64,000 nucleotides of DNA, taken from NCBI GenBank assembly GCA_016873115.1, contig VGYB01000001.1, positions 87,528-151,527 on the forward strand, given 5' to 3'. Of this stretch, positions 19,798-28,489 are shown piece by piece. This stretch comes from Planctomycetota bacterium (lineage in GTDB: Bacteria > Planctomycetota > Phycisphaerae > Phycisphaerales > SM1A02). Each line of letters starts with the position of its first letter. Within the stretch, counting starts at the first letter, position 1. A program made the translations under genes and the position numbers. The notes below the pieces were generated by a model. The model had not been told where the DNA came from and made no database searches. It saw only the letters and a list, made by a program, of their open reading frames with translations.

Positions 19798-22700
19798 TCA
19801 GCCCGGGATCGAGGCGCCCTCGCCCGACAGCCCGCTGCGCGCGAGGACCTTGCGCCACCATGCCCCGACGGAGTCGGCCACCAGGAGCTGCGCCGGCAGG
19901 AGCAGCAGCGTGAGCATGGTGGCGCTCAGCAGCCCGAAGCAGAGGCTGATCGCCATCGGGATCAGGAACCTGGCCTGGAAGCTCTGCTCGAGCATGAGCG
20001 GTGCGAGCCCGAAGACCGTCGTGATGCTGGTCAGCAGGATGGCGCGCAGGCGCATGGTCCCTGCGTCGATCAGGGCATCGTGCAGCACCATGCCCTTGGC
20101 ACGGAGCTCATTGACGAACCCGACCAGCACCAGGGCGTTGTTCACCACGACCCCCGAGAGCGCCACGATCCCGATCAGGCTCAGGAACGTGAGTTCGTAG
20201 CCCATGATCGCGTGGCCCCACACCGCACCGATCACGCCGAAGGGAATCGTGGCCATGACGGCAAAGGGCTGCACGAATGAACCGAAGAGCCAGCAGAGGA
20301 TGGCATAGATCAGGAGGAATGCCGTGAGTGCGGCGCGTGGCAGCGTGCTGAACGCATCCGTGAGGTCCTTCTGCCGGCCTCCTTCGCGCACGACCAACCC
20401 AGGCGTGTCCGAGACGATCGCAGACAGTGTCGGTGCGAGCGCTTCCACCACCTGCTCGGGGATCACGCCTTCGCGCACATCGCCGGTCACGGTGACCGTG
20501 CGCAGGCGGTTGGTCCGGCGGATCTGCGCATGTCCGACTCCCTCGCGTACCGTGGCCACCTCGGCGAGCGGTACGGGCAGGCCCGTCGGCGAGACCACCC
20601 ACAGGTCCTGGGTGAAGGTCGGGGTCGAGCGCGTCGACGCATCGAGGCGCACGCGGACATCCACATCCTCGCGATCGGCGGTGAAGACATGGGCATCGAG
20701 CCCATAGACCGCACCGCGCACCTGCTGCGCCAGGTCGATCGGCGTGAATCCGAGTGCTGCTGCGCTGGGCTTGAGTTCCACCTGGATCTCGGGCGCGGCC
20801 GAGAGGTCGTCGTCATTGATGGAGACGATCCCGTCGATTCCGGCCATGACGAGCTTCATACGGTCGACGGCGCCGGCGAGGATCGAAGGATCCTCGCTGG
20901 AGAACTCGTAGGTGATGTCGGCACCGGCCGGCCCGCCGGTGACCTGCGTGATCCGGAGATCCTCGATCTCGGGGATCGCGCCGACGGCGGCGATGATCGA
21001 GTCGGCCACCTCACCGCTGCGGCGTTCGCGCTCCTCGACCGGCGCGAGCTGCACGAAGACCTGTCCGACATTGCCGTTGATCGAGTTCGCGCTGCCGGTC
21101 TCGTAGTTGATCGTGAATCCGGTGAGGGTGATCGCGGCGCGAACCTCGGGTTGCTGCTGCACCGCGGACTCGATGCGCGTGGCGATCGTGCGGGTGCGCT
21201 CGATGCTCGAGCCCAGCGGCAGGCGGAAGTCCACGAAGAAGCTCTCGGTGTCGTCGCTGGGCAGGAACTCGAACGGCACGCGGCCGCCGAGCACGACGCC
21301 GACGCTGACGATGAAACCTGCGATCGCGACGCTGATGGTCATCCAGCGATGGTCGACGGCCCAGGTCGCCACATGCCGGTAGCGCCGTTCGAGGAACGGC
21401 CACAGCCGTCCGTCGCGCCAGCGATCAAACGGCGCCGTGACCGAGTCGAGCCAGATACGGTGCCCCTGCCGCAACAGCGCGATCGAGTGCGCCATGTGGC
21501 TGGGCAGCATCCAGCTCGTCTCGATCAGGCTCACGGCAAGCGCCACCGCCACCACGATCGGCAGGTCGCTCAGCAAGTCGCCGATCGTGCCCTTGACGAG
21601 TGCCAGCGGGACGAACGCCACGATGCTGATGAGGATGCTGGCGAACACCGGCCAGAAGATGCGCGTGGTGCCCTCGACCGCTGCGCGCTCGGGCTCGGCA
21701 CCGCGCCGTGCCATGTCATCGATCGACTCAGTGAAGACGACCGCGTCGTCCTCGAGCATGCCCAGTGCAATGAGCAGCCCGAACATCGTGAGCATGTTGA
21801 TCGTCACGCCCGCAAGGTTCATGAGCAGGATCGTGCCGAAGATCGCCACGACCATCCCATTCATCACCCAGAACGCGCTGCGCACCGAGACGCCGAGGAG
21901 CAGCGTGAGGAACACAAGCACGGCGCCTTGCCACGCATTCTCCGTGACGAGGTCGATGCGCCCTTCGATCAGGCGCGCGAGGTCGTTGTGCTTGGCGATG
22001 CCCACGCCGTCAGGCATGGGGCCACGCGCAAGGCCAGCCTCCCATCCCTGCAGTCGCGGGCTGTCGAGCAGCCGGTCGAGCGGACTGGCCGACATGGTCT
22101 GCCCAGAGCGGGCCGCCACGTAGCCGCGCGTGAACTCCGCCATGCGGACGGCATCCTGACCCACCTCACGCAGGATGGTGAGGTTCGCACCGGGCTCGCC
22201 CTGGAACCGCCAGCCGATGATGTCGTCGGCGAAGCCTTCCACGACCGTCGCGACATCGCCGAGCGTGACCGATGTGCCGTCAGGGAGCGCCTTCAGCACG
22301 ATGCCTTCCATCGCCAGCGCGCGTTCGTCGATCCCGCGCGTACGCACCGCGGCCTCGCCGTCGGACGAGCGCACCGCACCGCCGGGCACTTCGCGCATCC
22401 ACGCGCCGACCGAATCGGCCACGCGCGTGATCGGGATGCCATGGCGCACGAGCTCCTCGTCGCGCACATCCACGCGCAGTTCGTCGTCACGCAGCCCCGC
22501 CACGAGGATCCTTCCCATGCCACGCCATCCGCGCAGGTCATCCTCGACCTCACGAAGCGCGGTCTTGATCGAGCGCGGGTCCACATTGCCGTAGACCGCC
22601 ACCTGCACGACGGGCAGGATCGGCTTCCAGTCGATGACCTTCAGCCGGTCCGCCTCGGGCGGCAGGTCCTGCAGGCCATCGATGCGCGTGCGCAGGTCCT

Positions 22701-23022
22701 CGAGCTTCTCGTCGATGTCGATCCCGTCACCGAACTTGATGACCACCGCACCACCGCCCTCGACGATGTTCGTCGTGACCTTCTCGACACCGTCCTCCTC
22801 ACGCACGGCGTCCTCGACCTTGCGCGCGAGGCTCTCCTCGATCTCGGCCGGGCTTGCGCCTGCATACGAGAGCACGACCTGCGCCGCGTCGGGATCGATC
22901 TCCGGGAAGAACTCCCGGCGCATCGTGAGCGCGCTCCAGACGCCACCGAGCACCAGGGCCCACATCACCAGCGTGACCGGCACGCGGTTGCGGATGCCGA
23001 AGCGGATCATTCCCTCGATCAC
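19798..23022 (-). CDS. RND-family efflux pump, inner-membrane subunit
   Basis: A 1074-residue AcrB/HAE-type resistance-nodulation-division transporter. It shows the twelve-helix plan: first helix RVPVTLVMWALVLGGV, large periplasmic loop, helices 2-6 including LGMLEDDAVVFTESID with the paired Asp of the proton relay, a second repeat with helix LPRAALTAFLLIYAILC, and SGVVVNNALVLVGFVNEL near helix 10. These pumps expel drugs, metals or lipids using the proton gradient. I chose the GTG at 23022 because it forms a GTGA overlap with the adaptor gene stop; an ATG at 23010 (MIRFGIRNRVP) is equally possible. Adaptor and pump form one operon; no outer-membrane channel gene lies next to them. Confidence 0.93.
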   Translation of the reverse strand: MIEGMIRFGIRNRVPVTLVMWALVLGGVWSALTMRREFFPEIDPDAAQVVLSYAGASPAEIEESLARKVEDAVREEDGVEKVTTNIVEGGGAVVIKFGDGIDIDEKLEDLRTRIDGLQDLPPEADRLKVIDWKPILPVVQVAVYGNVDPRSIKTALREVEDDLRGWRGMGRILVAGLRDDELRVDVRDEELVRHGIPITRVADSVGAWMREVPGGAVRSSDGEAAVRTRGIDERALAMEGIVLKALPDGTSVTLGDVATVVEGFADDIIGWRFQGEPGANLTILREVGQDAVRMAEFTRGYVAARSGQTMSASPLDRLLDSPRLQGWEAGLARGPMPDGVGIAKHNDLARLIEGRIDLVTENAWQGAVLVFLTLLLGVSVRSAFWVMNGMVVAIFGTILLMNLAGVTINMLTMFGLLIALGMLEDDAVVFTESIDDMARRGAEPERAAVEGTTRIFWPVFASILISIVAFVPLALVKGTIGDLLSDLPIVVAVALAVSLIETSWMLPSHMAHSIALLRQGHRIWLDSVTAPFDRWRDGRLWPFLERRYRHVATWAVDHRWMTISVAIAGFIVSVGVVLGGRVPFEFLPSDDTESFFVDFRLPLGSSIERTRTIATRIESAVQQQPEVRAAITLTGFTINYETGSANSINGNVGQVFVQLAPVEERERRSGEVADSIIAAVGAIPEIEDLRITQVTGGPAGADITYEFSSEDPSILAGAVDRMKLVMAGIDGIVSINDDDLSAAPEIQVELKPSAAALGFTPIDLAQQVRGAVYGLDAHVFTADREDVDVRVRLDASTRSTPTFTQDLWVVSPTGLPVPLAEVATVREGVGHAQIRRTNRLRTVTVTGDVREGVIPEQVVEALAPTLSAIVSDTPGLVVREGGRQKDLTDAFSTLPRAALTAFLLIYAILCWLFGSFVQPFAVMATIPFGVIGAVWGHAIMGYELTFLSLIGIVALSGVVVNNALVLVGFVNELRAKGMVLHDALIDAGTMRLRAILLTSITTVFGLAPLMLEQSFQARFLIPMAISLCFGLLSATMLTLLLLPAQLLVADSVGAWWRKVLARSGLSGEGASIPG

Positions 23023-24386
23023 GGCACTGTCCCGGGCGGGCCCTTGGGCTCGACCACGCTGGCCGCCGACTCGCCCGGTCGCAGCGGCTCGACGCGCGCA
23101 CCAATTGCGATGCGGCGCGCGGCATCCAGCATCACGAGCGTGCCGTGCGGCAGCGGTTCCTCGAGCGCGAGCCACTCGACATCATCGATCCCGGATGCAG
23201 GCTGCGAACGACGGATCGCATAGGCAATGCGTACGGGCCGCCATCGCACTCGACCATCCTCGACCAGCAGCAGGCGATCATTGCGCACGCTGCGACGCGG
23301 CACCACGGTGCGCGGTGTCGCATCCGGCGCGAGGACCGTGGCCTCGACGAACGAGCCCGGCACGAGCCCAGAACCTCCCGGCAGCTCGGCCCAGGCCACG
23401 AGCGTGCGCGCCACCGGATCATCCTCCGGTGCGAGGCGCGTGAGCAATCCCTCGACGATGGTGCCGGAGGCGTCCATCATCTGGGCGCGCTGGCCGACAG
23501 CCAAGGCACCACGACTGGAGGCGGGCAGGGCGATCGGCACTTCCAGGCGGGACGGTTCGACGATGCGCGCAACCATGCGACCCGGCGCAACAATCTCGCC
23601 GGGCTCGACCGGGAGCGACTGCAGGATGCCCGAGATGGGTGCCACGATCGTGGATCGCTCGACTGAAAGCCGCGCCCGCTCCGCTGCCTCGGACTGGGCC
23701 TCGCCCTGGGCCGTCAGGGACTCGCGTCGGGGAGCGACCATCTCCAGTGCTTCGCGCGCCATCGACAATCCACGGTCGGCAGCGAGTACCGCCGACTTCG
23801 CCCGGTCGAGTTCACGCTGCAGCGCCACGCCATCGGCGAAGGCCGCTTCGACGCGCGCCACCTCCCCGCGCGCGAGCTTGAGCTCCTCGTCGGCCAGACG
23901 CAGCGAATCGGCGAGCGCGCGCTCCTCGATGTCGAGTCCCTGCGTCTGCGCACGCAGCGCCGCGAGCGACTGGAGTGCCGCCTGCAACTGCCGGCGGGCA
24001 TCGTCGCCATCGAGTTCGACCAGGACGGCACCCTTCTCCACACGCATGCCTTCGCGGACTCCAGATCCGAGCGCCACGACCACGCCATCCACGCGGGCCG
24101 CAACATCGGCCGACTCGAGTGCGCGCACGGTGCCGAATCCACGGATCCCGCGCATCGTCGGCATCGGCGAGACCTCCATGACCGCGATCGGTACGGGGCG
24201 CGTGTCGGGGGCCTTGCTCGCCGCAACCGGGCGCGTGCGCACCATCCACATCACGAGCACCATCGCACTCAGCACGATGCCCAGGCTGAGGCATGCTCGG
24301 CGCACCAGATCCAGCCTCGATTGGCGGGGCGCGAACGGGGCATCGTGGTCGTGGTCGTCCATGGCGGAGAAGGGATCGTAGTCCAT
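23019..24386 (-). CDS. Periplasmic adaptor (membrane fusion) subunit of RND pump
   Basis: A 455-residue HlyD/AcrA-type adaptor. Acidic cytoplasmic start (DDHDHD), one membrane anchor (ACLSLGIVLSAMVLVMWMV), then barrel/lipoyl blocks (GFGTVRALESADVAARVDGVV and APISGILQSLPVEPGEIV), with a coiled-coil hairpin between them (about residues 150-240, rich in Ala/Glu/Arg/Leu) and the LVELDGDDARRQLQ block. It links the RND pump to an outer-membrane channel. Its stop overlaps the pump start by 4 bases. I chose the ATG at 24386 (MDYDPFSAMDD); the gene is divergent from gatC with 57 bases between starts. Confidence 0.9.
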   Translation of the reverse strand: MDYDPFSAMDDHDHDAPFAPRQSRLDLVRRACLSLGIVLSAMVLVMWMVRTRPVAASKAPDTRPVPIAVMEVSPMPTMRGIRGFGTVRALESADVAARVDGVVVALGSGVREGMRVEKGAVLVELDGDDARRQLQAALQSLAALRAQTQGLDIEERALADSLRLADEELKLARGEVARVEAAFADGVALQRELDRAKSAVLAADRGLSMAREALEMVAPRRESLTAQGEAQSEAAERARLSVERSTIVAPISGILQSLPVEPGEIVAPGRMVARIVEPSRLEVPIALPASSRGALAVGQRAQMMDASGTIVEGLLTRLAPEDDPVARTLVAWAELPGGSGLVPGSFVEATVLAPDATPRTVVPRRSVRNDRLLLVEDGRVRWRPVRIAYAIRRSQPASGIDDVEWLALEEPLPHGTLVMLDAARRIAIGARVEPLRPGESAASVVEPKGPPGTVP

Positions 24387-24427
24387 CCCACTTCGCTCGA
24401 TGTGGTCATGCGGTTGCACGACGCCAC

Positions 24428-24433
24428 TAGACT
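24428..24433 (+). promoter_or_regulatory. -10 box (TAGACT) of gatCA, leaderless layout
   Basis: TAGACT ends 10 bases before the gatC ATG at 24444. The adjacent bases on the minus strand read TAGTGG toward the adaptor gene, sharing the same TA. Confidence 0.5.
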
Positions 24434-24443
24434 CCGCGCTCGC

Positions 24444-24758
24444 ATGGCTGAATCACCGGCTAGCCTGAGTTCCAAGGATGTGGCGCATGTGGCGCGCCTT
24501 GCGCGGCTTCACCTCGACGAGGCCACCGTCGAGTCGTATCGGACGCAGTTGGCCTCGGTGCTCTCGCACATCGCGCGGCTCGGCCAAGTGGAGACCGCCA
24601 GCGTGGAGCCGATGGCCCATCCGCTCGATGCGGTCAATCGACTCGACGATGATGAGCCCGGCGCGGTGCTCACGGTCGACCAAGTGCTCATGAACGCACC
24701 AGCTCGCGAGGGTGACTTCATCGCCGTGCCCAAGGTGCTCGGAGGCGACAGCGCATGA
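24444..24758 (+). CDS. gatC: Asp/Glu-tRNA amidotransferase subunit C
   Basis: Small subunit (104 residues) of the GatCAB complex, which converts misacylated Glu-tRNA(Gln) or Asp-tRNA(Asn) to the amide form. The start SLSSKDVAHVARLARLHLDE, the YRTQLASVLSHIARLGQVET helix and the C-terminal tail LMNAPAREGDFIAVPKVL are the standard GatC landmarks; the tail wraps GatA. It overlaps gatA by 4 bases (ATGA, 24755-24758), consistent with stoichiometric translation. gatB is not in the window. Confidence 0.95.
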   Translation: MAESPASLSSKDVAHVARLARLHLDEATVESYRTQLASVLSHIARLGQVETASVEPMAHPLDAVNRLDDDEPGAVLTVDQVLMNAPAREGDFIAVPKVLGGDSA

Positions 24759-26197
24759 GCCGCCCTGACGCCACCGCCGTCGCCTCAGCCATCCGCTCCG
24801 GTGCACTGCGTGCCGTCGATCATGCACGCGCCACGCTCGATGCGATCGATGCTGCGAACGCCGGACTCAACGCCTACCACGAGGTCTTCCATGAGGCCGC
24901 GCTCGAACGCGCCGCGGCGGTCGATGCGATGGTCGCTGCGGGCCACGACCCGGGCCCCTTGGCGGGGGTGTGCGTGGCGGTCAAGGACAACATCGCCACG
25001 ACCCTCGGCCAGACCACATGCTCGAGCCGCATGCTCGAGGGCTACAGGTCACCCTTCGATGCAACGGTCGTCACGCGACTCGTGGGTGCCGGTGCCGTGA
25101 TCGTCGGCAAGACGAACATGGATGAGTTCGCGATGGGTTCGAGCAGCGAGACCTGCGCCTGGGGCGTGGTGCGCAATCCGCACGATCCCACACGCACCCC
25201 CGGTGGTTCGAGCGGTGGTTCGGCGGCCGCCATGGCCGCTGGGCTGTGTGACCTCTCGCTGGGCTCGGACACGGGCGGCAGCATCCGGCAGCCGGCGGCC
25301 TTCTGCGGCATCGTCGGTCTCAAGCCGACCTACGGCCGCATCAGCCGCTGGGGGCTCGTGGCCTTCGGCAGCAGCCTCGACCAGATCGGGCCGTTTGCGT
25401 CCACGGTGCGCGACGCGGCCCTGGCCTACGGCGTCATGGCCGGTGTCGATGCACACGACTCGACGAGCGCCGCCGTGACGGTCGATGACTGGCAGGCCAC
25501 CCCACCCATTGATCCGAAGGCACTGCGCATTGGCGTGCCGTCGCAGTACCTGCGCAACAACGATCCGGCGGTCGCCGAAGCCCTTGATCGGGCACTCGCG
25601 CTGCTGCGCGCAGCCGGTGCCACGATCGTGGACATCGACCTGCCGATGACCGACCACGGCATCAGCACCTACTACGTCATCGCTCCCGCCGAGGCGAGCA
25701 GCAACCTCGCACGCTTCGATGGCATCCGCTACGGACACCGTGCGGACCAGCGTGCCGGCGAGGGCCTCGAGGAGCTCTATGCGCGCAGCCGCAGCGAGGG
25801 CTTCGGTGCCGAGGTGCAGCGCCGCATCATGCTCGGCACCTATGTCCTCTCCAGCGGCTACTACGACGCCTACTACGACCGGGCCCTGCGGATCCGCCGG
25901 CTCATCAAGCAGGAGTTCGACACGGCCTTCGGGCAGTGCGACATGATCCTCGGGCCCACGGCGCCCACCGCGGCGTTCGCGATCGGCGGCGTGACCGACC
26001 CACTCCAGATGTACATGAACGATGTGTACACCGTGAACACGAACATCGCGGGCATCGCCGGGATCAGCCTGCCCGGCGGGACCGACCGTACGAGCGGCCA
26101 TGCGCTGCCGGTCGGGGTGCAGTTGCAGGCACCGGCGTTCGCCGAGAGCCGCCTGCTGCGCGTGAGCGAGTTGCTCGAGCGCCTGCTGTCGGCCTGA
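24755..26197 (+). CDS. gatA: Asp/Glu-tRNA amidotransferase subunit A
   Basis: Amidase subunit (480 residues) that releases ammonia from glutamine for the GatB site. The Ser-cisSer-Lys catalytic triad of the amidase-signature family is intact: Lys77 (VAVKDNIAT), Ser152 (GGSSGGSAAA) and Ser176 (GSDTGGSIRQP), close to the numbering in characterised GatA proteins. The C-terminal AGISLPGG and GLPVGVQLQ-type blocks (here ALPVGVQLQAPAF) are present. Follows gatC with an ATGA overlap. Its last 134 bases are antisense to the 3-prime end of the mutY frame. Confidence 0.96.
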   Translation: MSRPDATAVASAIRSGALRAVDHARATLDAIDAANAGLNAYHEVFHEAALERAAAVDAMVAAGHDPGPLAGVCVAVKDNIATTLGQTTCSSRMLEGYRSPFDATVVTRLVGAGAVIVGKTNMDEFAMGSSSETCAWGVVRNPHDPTRTPGGSSGGSAAAMAAGLCDLSLGSDTGGSIRQPAAFCGIVGLKPTYGRISRWGLVAFGSSLDQIGPFASTVRDAALAYGVMAGVDAHDSTSAAVTVDDWQATPPIDPKALRIGVPSQYLRNNDPAVAEALDRALALLRAAGATIVDIDLPMTDHGISTYYVIAPAEASSNLARFDGIRYGHRADQRAGEGLEELYARSRSEGFGAEVQRRIMLGTYVLSSGYYDAYYDRALRIRRLIKQEFDTAFGQCDMILGPTAPTAAFAIGGVTDPLQMYMNDVYTVNTNIAGIAGISLPGGTDRTSGHALPVGVQLQAPAFAESRLLRVSELLERLLSA

Positions 26198-27350
26198 CGG
26201 ACGATGCCGTCTCGAGCACCCGTCGCATCGCGTTGGACATGGCGTGTTCACCGAGCGACTCGGGCAGAACGCGCTGCCAACCACGGGCCAATCGCCGCGG
26301 TGGCTCCGCCACCCACACCCTGAAGGCCACCCTGCGCGGCGATGTCACCACCGTGAACGCCCCCGCCTCGACGATGCCGCGCACTCCCTGCCATGCTGTC
26401 TTGGGGTCGAACGCGCGTGGCGCCGCCGCCGAGGCATGCTCGATCGTCGGCGTTTGCCAGAGCCCAGCCCAGAGGCCTCGATTGCTGCGGCGGTCGAGGA
26501 CGAGCCCACGCGCATCCTGCATGACCAGCGTCTCCCAATGCACGGTCGGGCGTGATGTCCTGGCAACCGCAGTGGGGATGCGATCGACCGTGGCATCACG
26601 ATGGGCGATGCAGCGCGGGCGCCATGGGCACGCGCCGCAGCGCGGGGCCCTCGGGGTGCAGGTGAGCGCGCCGAGCTCCATGAGTCCCTCGTTCAGGGTC
26701 GCCGCCGACGATGCCCGCTCGACCAGGTCCTGCGCTGTCGACCAGAGCCACTCCTGCGTGGAGCGCGCGGCCGGGTCGAGGGCGCGACCATGCACCCGAA
26801 GCAGCACACGCGCCACATTGCCATCGACGATGGCCGCGCGCTCACCATGCACGATGCTGGCGACGGCCCCCGCGGTGTACCGGCCGACCCCCGGCAAGGT
26901 GGCCAGCTCGGCCGCGCGCTTGGGGACCTTCCCGCCGAACCGCGCCACGCAGGCCTTGGCTGCCTCATGCAACCGCAGTGCGCGCCGGTAGTAGCCAAGC
27001 CCCTGCCACATCGAGAGCACCTCGCCCTCGGTCGCGGATGCCAGCGCCGACACGGTAGGCCAACGGTCGACGAACGCCTCGAACCGCTCGACGACTCGGC
27101 TGACCTGCGTCTGCTGCAGCATGCACTCGCTGACGAGGGCGCGATAACCGCTCCGCTCGCACCGCCATGGGAGGTCTCGCGCATGCTCCACGAACCACCG
27201 TTCGATCGCAGCCGAGAGCCACTTTGCCGCGGGTGAACCTCGCGCCGACCCGGCCTTTGCGCTACCTTGGCGTTCCCCACGCCCGGCGTGACCACAATCG
27301 GTGCCGCTGCACCGCCCCGTGGCTCGCCCGCTGACTGAAGGAAGGTCCAT
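26064..27350 (-). CDS. mutY: A/G-specific adenine glycosylase
   Basis: Removes adenine mispaired with 8-oxoguanine. The helix-hairpin-helix glycosylase domain has the catalytic Glu in SECMLQQTQVSRV, the hairpin LPGVGRYTAGAV, the catalytic Asp in IVDGNVARVL, and a [4Fe-4S] site CTPRAPRCGACPWRPRC (C-x6-C-x2-C-x5-C). A NUDIX-like recognition domain follows (VLDRRSNRGLWAGLWQTP). The start is uncertain: the conserved helix before DLPWR begins upstream of the only nearby GTG (27191), and the only in-frame ATG upstream is at 27350, which abuts the divergent gene at 27349. The last 44 or so residues, Arg/Ala/Pro-rich, lie antisense to gatA and are unlikely to be a conserved domain. Confidence 0.85.
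   Translation of the reverse strand: MDLPSVSGRATGRCSGTDCGHAGRGERQGSAKAGSARGSPAAKWLSAAIERWFVEHARDLPWRCERSGYRALVSECMLQQTQVSRVVERFEAFVDRWPTVSALASATEGEVLSMWQGLGYYRRALRLHEAAKACVARFGGKVPKRAAELATLPGVGRYTAGAVASIVHGERAAIVDGNVARVLLRVHGRALDPAARSTQEWLWSTAQDLVERASSAATLNEGLMELGALTCTPRAPRCGACPWRPRCIAHRDATVDRIPTAVARTSRPTVHWETLVMQDARGLVLDRRSNRGLWAGLWQTPTIEHASAAAPRAFDPKTAWQGVRGIVEAGAFTVVTSPRRVAFRVWVAEPPRRLARGWQRVLPESLGEHAMSNAMRRVLETASSVRPTAGARATRSRAAGGSRRTPVPATAPRPAAHGRSYGRSRRAG
27263..27268 (+). promoter_or_regulatory. Possible -10 box (TACCTT) for the 27349 gene
   Basis: TACCTT about 80 bases before the ATG at 27349; the gene also has AAGGAAGG 4-5 bases before the start, so it would be translated from a leadered mRNA. 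No strong -35 box. Confidence 0.3.
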
Positions 27351-28482
27351 GTCACGCCTGTTCTACTCGCTCGAAGAGGCCGCCGCGAAGCTCAAGAAGT
27401 CGCCTGCCGAACTCCTCCAGATGGCCCAGGCGGGTCAGCTTCAGGAGTTCCGGGACAAGGACCAGATCAAGTTCAAGGCGGCGGATATCGACCAACTCGC
27501 ACAGACCGACGATGACGGTCTCGATCTTGAACTTGGCGACCTCGGCGGCGGCAGCAGCGGCTTTGAGTTGCCGCTCAGTGGCAGCGATGCAGGCATTCCG
27601 GCGCTTGATGGCGCTGGGCTGGATCTTGATCTCGATCTGGGGGCCCCCTCCTCAGCACCGATGCGGACCCCAGCCCCTGCCGACGACGACCTGCTCGGTG
27701 GCCTGGGAGGTGCCGACAGTGGCGCTGGTGGCAGCGCACCCCCGCCGCCCGTGGACGGCGGCAATGAGGATCTTCTGGGTGGCCTGGGACTTGCCGACAG
27801 TGGCGCTGGTGGCAGCGCACCCCCGCCGCCCGTGGACGGCGGCAATGAGGATCTTCTGGGTGGCCTGGGACTTGCCGACAGTGGCCCCGCTCCTGCGCCA
27901 AGCATGGGACTTGCTGACAGCAACCCTGGTCGTGCGGCCAGCGGTGCGCGACCGAGTATCGGCCTGGCCGACAGCGGTGCGCCGACCAGTTCTGGCATTG
28001 CTCCCGACGGCGGCCTGAGCGACAGCGGCCTGAACCTCGAAACCGTCGGCTCGGGCAGCGGCTTGCTCGATATGACGCGTGATGCCGCCGACGAGAGCTC
28101 AGCGGGCCTCCAGCTCTTCGAGGAAGTCTCGGCGGACGACTCCGCTCCCAACGCTGCGAGTGGCCTCTTCGCCGATGTCGGCGCGGGCGCCGAGGGCGAA
28201 GGCGAGACCCCTGCCGCGGCGATCGGCACCTTCGGCGTCGGTCAGGCCGTCGTACTGGAGGAAGTCAGCGGTGCGTGGAGTGGTGCAACGGTCGGTTTCA
28301 TGCTTGGCGCGGCTGCATGCCTCGCCATCTGCCTCGTGATCGCGATCGACACCTCGCTCGGCGGCACGCCCACACTCACCGGCATGATCAAGGGCGACAT
28401 GATGATCTGGGTCGGCGGTCTTGCCGGTGCAGTCGTCGTGTTCGGCGTTGCCGGCTTCTTCATCGGCAAGGCGACCGAGTGA
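27349..28482 (+). CDS. HTH-like N-terminus, repeat linker and two C-terminal membrane helices
   Basis: A 377-residue protein of a planctomycete type I recognise only by layout. Residues 1-50 (FYSLEEAAAKLKKSPAELLQM ... FKAADIDQLA) resemble the winged-helix of excisionase/MerR-type proteins. The middle (about 60-300) is acidic, low-complexity and rich in the phrase GLADSG; it includes two full and one partial copy of a 27-residue unit. The C-terminus has two hydrophobic segments (GATVGFMLGAAACLAICLVIAI and MIWVGGLAGAVVVFGVAGFFIG). This suggests a membrane-tethered protein with a flexible cytoplasmic arm and a small DNA- or protein-binding head. A strong AAGGAAGG Shine-Dalgarno sequence supports the start. 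It ends 7 bases before psd, so the pair is probably an operon. Confidence 0.75.
   Translation: MSRLFYSLEEAAAKLKKSPAELLQMAQAGQLQEFRDKDQIKFKAADIDQLAQTDDDGLDLELGDLGGGSSGFELPLSGSDAGIPALDGAGLDLDLDLGAPSSAPMRTPAPADDDLLGGLGGADSGAGGSAPPPPVDGGNEDLLGGLGLADSGAGGSAPPPPVDGGNEDLLGGLGLADSGPAPAPSMGLADSNPGRAASGARPSIGLADSGAPTSSGIAPDGGLSDSGLNLETVGSGSGLLDMTRDAADESSAGLQLFEEVSADDSAPNAASGLFADVGAGAEGEGETPAAAIGTFGVGQAVVLEEVSGAWSGATVGFMLGAAACLAICLVIAIDTSLGGTPTLTGMIKGDMMIWVGGLAGAVVVFGVAGFFIGKATE
27697..27888 (+). repeat. 81-bp in-frame tandem repeat (2 full copies plus part of a third)
   Basis: Units at 27697-27777 and 27778-27858 encode GGLG(G/L)ADSGAGGSAPP and the following PPVDGGNEDLL; a third copy starts at 27859 and breaks off after about 30 bases. 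The two full units differ at only a few bases (GGT versus CTT codon early on), so the duplication is recent and length variation between strains is likely. Confidence 0.9.
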
Positions 28483-28489
28483 TCGATCG

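Noticed and set aside
20530..23223. Long plus-strand reading frame opposite the RND pump
   Set aside because: Antisense shadow of a conserved transporter; the translation is dominated by Arg, Asp, Glu and His without domains.
27697..27888. CRISPR-like tandem repeats
   Set aside because: Units are in frame, directly adjacent without spacers, and lie inside a protein gene.
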